From the NCBI GenBank assembly GCA_021813195.1, contig JAKALI010000081.1, positions 1-10,547 of the forward strand: a stretch of DNA of 10,547 bases, given 5' to 3'. Of the stretch, positions 7,566 to 10,547 are shown piece after piece. The translations under genes were made by a program, and so were the position numbers. This DNA comes from Pseudomonadota bacterium (GTDB lineage Bacteria > Pseudomonadota > Alphaproteobacteria > Rhizobiales > Hyphomicrobiaceae). The stretch's first letter is position 1. The number at the start of each line of letters is the position of its first letter. The notes beneath the pieces are model-generated. The model was given only the letters and a program-made list of their open reading frames with translations, had not been told where the DNA came from and did no database searches.

Positions 7566-8816
7566 CTATTCTTTACCGGCCAGCAGTGCGTCGCGCAGTC
7601 CGTGCGAGGCGTGGTAGAGCGGCACCTGGCCGGCGACCAGAATTTGCGCATTGCGCTTGTACGCTGCTTTCACGATTTCAACGCCAACCCCGGCGAGCCG
7701 CGCTTCGATAGAGGCGTCGAGGATGCCGGCCGGATTTTCGATTCCGATGTGCACTTCTTCGAATTGCGCTCCGAGCCGCTCGACCCCACGGGCGGTCTCG
7801 AACGCGACTGTCCCCGGCACAAGGACCGCGGCCGCGAGACAGCAGCCGCCGGAAACCGCCATCGAGCGGTGGCAGGCCTGTGGCGTGAAATAGCGCACTG
7901 CAATGTGGCCAGCCCCGGCGGGCGCGCCGACGAGGCAGACTTTCGGGATCGTTTCGCTATTCGCGAGATCGTCCTCGGTCATCGGCTCGCCGGTCCGCTT
8001 CTTCAGGCCCATGCGGAGTCCCGCCGCGACCCAGACCGCTCGCAATCGCTGCATCAGTGCCTTGTCCGTGTCGAAGCTCTCGATGGGATCGTTCACCTCG
8101 CGACCGAAATCGCTCGCCCGCGCGATCACCATCGGGACGGCGACGTCTACGCACGACACCTCGATCCCGTCGATCCGGTCGACGGCTTGCCCGGTCGGGA
8201 GCAGCCGCCCCGTCTTTGACCCGACAGGCCGATTGAGGAACAGGTCGACGCCGGGCCAGGCGCCATCGACGCCCGGAATTTGCACATGCTCGGCAACCGC
8301 GCCTTGGAACGTCATGCGCGAGGCGGCCGTCACGCCCGTGTTCGTGTTACGGATAGTGAGGGTGAAGCTGTCGCCCGCATGCTCGACCAGCGCGGTGTCG
8401 AGCGCCCACAACGGCAGCGCGGCAGACATGTTGCCGCAGTTCACGCTCCAGTCGATCGCCGATTTGTCGGAGGCGAGTTGCGCCAGCGTGCTGACCAGCA
8501 CGGGCTCCCGGTGCCCCGTCTCAATTTCAGCAAAGAACACCTTGTTGCCGGTCGGCACGATGCGGCCGAGCCCGGTCAACTGTTTGTTGCCAGGGCGCGT
8601 TCCCGAGAAAGGCACGCCCATCAAGTGACGCACCAACTCCTCCCGCAGAGTGATGTCCTTCGGTGCAAGACGGTCCCAGAGCACCAGCCCGGTCGAGGTG
8701 CCGCCGCGCACATGGTGCACGGGGAATTCGATGACACCCTGCCGTAAGCGCACGGTCATCTCCGGGCGCGCCCGCATTATCGGCGTGCCGGGGGACTGCT
8801 TTGTTGCAATGTCCAT
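7566..8816 (-). CDS. PrpF-family isomerase/tautomerase (2-methylaconitate isomerase or 4-oxalomesaconate tautomerase type)
   Basis: A 416-residue cytoplasmic protein, of usual length for the PrpF family (diaminopimelate-epimerase-like fold). Family landmarks include VRGGTSTG near residue 42, PTGNKVFF (with the Lys that aligns with the catalytic PrpF lysine), SVNCGNMSAALPLWALD (with the catalytic Cys), GRLLPTGQAVDRIDG in mid-protein and IENPAG near the C-terminus. Family members move a double bond or a proton in unsaturated tricarboxylates, for instance 2-methylaconitate in propionate breakdown or 4-oxalomesaconate in gallate breakdown. No prpB, prpC, acnD or gallate genes lie nearby, so the substrate cannot be assigned. 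ATG 8816 is chosen over GTG 8840 because GGAG stands 5 bases before it. It lies downstream of a second, damaged PrpF-family gene and may once have shared a transcript with it. Confidence 0.88.
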   Translation of the reverse strand: MDIATKQSPGTPIMRARPEMTVRLRQGVIEFPVHHVRGGTSTGLVLWDRLAPKDITLREELVRHLMGVPFSGTRPGNKQLTGLGRIVPTGNKVFFAEIETGHREPVLVSTLAQLASDKSAIDWSVNCGNMSAALPLWALDTALVEHAGDSFTLTIRNTNTGVTAASRMTFQGAVAEHVQIPGVDGAWPGVDLFLNRPVGSKTGRLLPTGQAVDRIDGIEVSCVDVAVPMVIARASDFGREVNDPIESFDTDKALMQRLRAVWVAAGLRMGLKKRTGEPMTEDDLANSETIPKVCLVGAPAGAGHIAVRYFTPQACHRSMAVSGGCCLAAAVLVPGTVAFETARGVERLGAQFEEVHIGIENPAGILDASIEARLAGVGVEIVKAAYKRNAQILVAGQVPLYHASHGLRDALLAGKE

Positions 8817-8825
8817 GTGCTCTCC
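8817..8825 (-). promoter_or_regulatory. Ribosome binding site of the intact PrpF-family gene
   Basis: On the minus strand GGAG (8822-8825) is 5 bases before ATG 8816. This supports the shorter start rather than GTG 8840. Confidence 0.6.
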
Positions 8826-8880
8826 GTACCCACCTGGCACGACCGCAGTACAGTTGCGCTGTCAGGGATTCGCTGTTCGA

Positions 8881-9770
8881 CTAAGCTATGGCTTCGGACG
8901 GCACTGCGACTTCGCCTTGCATCAATCGGCGAGCGGTCCGGAAGAGAATGGCGCTTTCGGCGCTCCACTGGTTGCCCACCTGCCGGATGATTGCGCCGAC
9001 GGATACGAGCCCCGATGGATTGGCGACGCGAACCTCGCCGGCTGCATTGGCCGGGCGCGATACGCGATTTGGAATCGAGCCGGGCACCTTGCTGGCGACG
9101 CCGAGATTGAGACCGCCGGTACCGGGAATCGCGCGATGCGCTCGCTGCATCGACATCATGCGGGTGGCGATGTCGAAATCGTCCGCGCTATAGCGTTCTC
9201 CGTCGAGACTCTTGAACGCCGCCGGTGGGGCAACGATCGCGATGCGCGGCGTCTGTAGTCCGATTTGCTCGGGCTCGCGCGCCAACCCGATCATCACGCC
9301 CGCCCGCCGCCGCAACCGCTCGAGCACGTTCATGATGGACGGTCTCGCTTCGATCTCATCCGGCGATTCCACGCCCGTGAGACCGAGAGCTTTGGCTTCG
9401 ACATAACCGACCGGCGACGTCGCATCGACGATAGACAGGTCGAAGCGACCGTCCGCGCCCAGATCGATGGTGTCGACGACATTGCCGGTCGGCAGAAGCT
9501 TGCCGGTGACGGCGCCATCGGGCGAAAGAAAATCCAGACGAATGCGCGACCCCGATCCGGCGACACCCGCGATCACGTAGTCGCCGGATGTTTCGGCCTT
9601 GCCGTTCTTCACGATGAACCGGGAGTGGATCAGCTTTCGCGTGTTGGTCTGGTGAATGCGGACCAGCACCCCTCCGTCCCTCGCGGGGACGAGCCCCTCG
9701 TCGACGGCGAAATGGCCGACCGCCGACGACAGGTTGCCGCAATTGTTGGTCCAGTCGGCGACGGGCTCAT
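8881..9770 (-). pseudogene. PrpF-family protein, 5'-truncated
   Basis: About 295 residues are clearly PrpF-like. They begin at VADWTNNCGNLSSAVG (with the catalytic-type Cys) and continue through KLLPTGNVVDTID, MSMQRAHRAIPGTGG, VANPSGLVSV and FRTARRLMQGEV to a TAG at 8881-8883. The N-terminal third of the family, with the RGGTSKG-type motif and the catalytic lysine, is missing. The open frame does continue to 9894 on the minus strand, but the added residues are only the antisense of an IS630 transposase fragment. The gene is therefore broken and, if translated from an internal start, would lack half its active site. Its best-known relatives are 2-methylaconitate isomerase and related tautomerases. 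It is only distantly similar to the intact downstream copy, so a recent tandem duplication is unlikely. An automatic annotation could list it as a 337-residue CDS (8881-9894). Confidence 0.75.
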
Positions 9771-9775
9771 CAGCC

Positions 9776-9969
9776 AGGGATGGTGCGCAGGCACGGCGTA
9801 TGTTGGCGATAGCGGTAGCGCTCGACGGCGCCTCGCGAGAGGAGGCCGCCAAAACCGGCGGGATGGATCGCCAGACCCTGCGAGACTGGCTCATGCGGTC
9901 AACGAACTCCGCCGTACGGGTCTAATCAACCGGTCCGCGCCTGGATATCCGGGCAAGTCGGGCCTGAAG
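9776..9969 (+). mobile_element. IS630-family transposase remnant (internal N-terminal fragment, frameshifted)
   Basis: The first frame reads QARRMLAIAVALDG, then SREEAAKTGGMDRQTLRDWL, the helix-turn-helix region of IS630-family transposases. Near 9896-9901 the homology moves to another frame, which continues as NELRRTGLINRSAPGYPGKS. A one-base deletion would explain the shift. The true start, the rest of the helix-turn-helix domain and the whole DDE catalytic domain are absent, and I found no terminal inverted repeats. The fragment abuts the truncated PrpF-family gene directly, so the insertion, or a later deletion, probably removed that gene's N-terminus. Confidence 0.75.
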
Positions 9970-10079
9970 GACGCGTCTTACGAATGCTATGACGCAATCA
10001 ATGCTCATTTCGACCACCTCATCGGATGGTCTCCAATAGTCATTGATATGGCGATTAACGCCGGAGCAGAGCTCACCTT

Positions 10080-10206
10080 CAGCCGCACGTATCTGAGGGC
10101 CGCTTCGGGTCAAAAGCGAAGCACGGTGACAGCGAGATGGCCTTCTATCCAACTGTCGTAAGGGCCCGATAGCGGAAGTGGGTTGCAAGGCAATGATGTG
10201 AATCAA
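10080..10206 (-). repeat. Degenerate dispersed repeat (Bradyrhizobium-type non-coding repeat)
   Basis: Translated on the minus strand this stretch reads IIALQPTSAIGPL and then SLLTRSGPQIRA. Near-identical peptide fragments recur in spurious small 'hypothetical proteins' across Bradyrhizobium-like genomes, reflecting a dispersed non-coding DNA repeat rather than a protein. A short inverted repeat (CGCTT...AAGCG) lies in 'cgcttcgggtcaaaagcg' near 10099. The match is from memory and not from a search. Confidence 0.4.
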
Positions 10207-10335
10207 ACCTCCGTGCGTGCCACAGCGTCGCACTATCGAGGTCAGCAATGGGTTATTGGCGACCGAGCGATCCGGCACGCACCGCCGCTCAATGTCCGCC
10301 GTTGCTCCAATAGCGACCAGAAATGTTGTGGCGCC

Positions 10336-10368
10336 GCGAATGTTCGCTTTGGGCCGATAGCTGCTGAT
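10336..10368 (+). repeat. Second fragment of a dispersed rhizobial repeat
   Basis: 'gcgaatgttcgctttgggcc' translates to ANVRFGP, a recurrent spurious peptide (NVRFGxxAD) from the same type of dispersed repeat as the preceding entry. It is short, so the call is tentative. Confidence 0.3.
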
Positions 10369-10406
10369 TTAGATTTCTCGCGTCTCGCCGCGTTGTAAGC
10401 GCGACC

Positions 10407-10547
10407 TCAAGAGGCCGCTGAGCCGTATCGCGCCATCAGTGCCACTTTGACGAAGTCATTGACCACCAGCGAGAACACGAAAGCCACGCCGACGATCAGC
10501 GCGGTCTCGCTTACCGGCAGCGGCTTCATTTCGGCAAGCCCATAGGC
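10407..10547 (-). CDS. C-terminal end of a membrane transporter, probably a P-type (cation/proton) ATPase
   Basis: The minus-strand frame is open from the right window edge to a TGA at 10407-10409 and gives 46 residues. They start AYGLAEMKPLPVSETALIVG and contain one strongly hydrophobic segment (about residues 15-38, ALIVGVAFVFSLVVN), then DFVKVALMARYG. The order 'AYGL..MKPLP', a last transmembrane helix, then 'VNDFVKV' resembles the end of plasma-membrane proton-efflux P-type ATPases, where the tail faces the cytoplasm. Catalytic motifs lie outside the window, so the family is inferred from this tail only. The membrane nature is much surer than the ATPase identity. Confidence 0.5.
   Translation of the reverse strand, partial: AYGLAEMKPLPVSETALIVGVAFVFSLVVNDFVKVALMARYGSAAS

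Larger units (their letters stand above)
9970..10406. other. Gene-free stretch between IS remnant and transporter gene
   Basis: About 440 bases without a credible gene. The frames that cross it lack ribosome sites and known domains. From about 10080 it carries dispersed-repeat-like pieces, listed separately. The stretch 9970-10080 resembles nothing I know and could be decayed IS or former chromosomal sequence. Confidence 0.5.

Noticed and set aside
7317..8219. A 300-residue plus-strand frame after the tRNA
   Set aside because: Most of it is antisense to the intact PrpF-family gene, and the translated sequence has no recognisable domain.
9265..10161. A 298-residue plus-strand frame
   Set aside because: The first half is antisense to the PrpF-family remnant. 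Only a short part near 9900-9969 has meaning, as the second-frame piece of the IS630 remnant.
1..10547. CRISPR array or retron-like RNA
   Set aside because: No regularly spaced direct repeats and no reverse transcriptase or Cas motifs are visible on either strand.

Overview
The window looks like a variable region of an alphaproteobacterial chromosome, most likely Bradyrhizobium or a close relative. The reasons are the high GC content, the style of the proteins, the tRNA sequence, and degenerate non-coding repeats of a kind I associate with Bradyrhizobium genomes. No species can be named from the sequence alone.

Left part (1-5975): the window opens inside the C-terminal end of a GNAT acetyltransferase of the toxin (TacT-like) type. 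It is followed on the same strand by a large two-domain protein: an archaeo-eukaryotic primase (AEP) domain with a Cys4 zinc cluster, fused to a DECH-box SF2 helicase. This is the core architecture of TOTE conflict systems. After a 277-bp gap comes a second large ATPase, a SWIM zinc-finger SNF2 helicase with an alpha-helical C-terminal extension of unknown role. The two ATPases are co-oriented but differ in base composition, so they may not share an origin.

Middle (5976-7306): a complete tyrosine recombinase (P4/DUF4102-type integrase) lies on the minus strand. A tRNA-Gln(UUG) gene on the plus strand follows, with a plausible sigma-70 promoter between the two. An integrase beside a tRNA is the usual signature of an integrated island. 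Here, however, the integrase lies on the 5' side of the tRNA, which is not the usual arrangement, so the island boundary is unresolved.

Right part (7307-10547): an intact PrpF-family isomerase/tautomerase gene lies on the minus strand. Upstream of it is a second, divergent PrpF-family gene that has lost its N-terminal third, where a frameshifted IS630-family transposase remnant now abuts it. About 440 bp of gene-free sequence follows, with pieces of dispersed repeat. The window ends in the C-terminal tail of a membrane protein, probably a P-type ATPase.

Functional reading: the left two thirds appear to be accessory, with a possible defence or conflict cargo (primase-helicase, SNF2-SWIM helicase, GNAT) next to an integrase. 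The right third is ordinary metabolic and transport sequence damaged by an insertion sequence. A link between the TOTE-type protein and the SNF2 protein is inferred from adjacency only.
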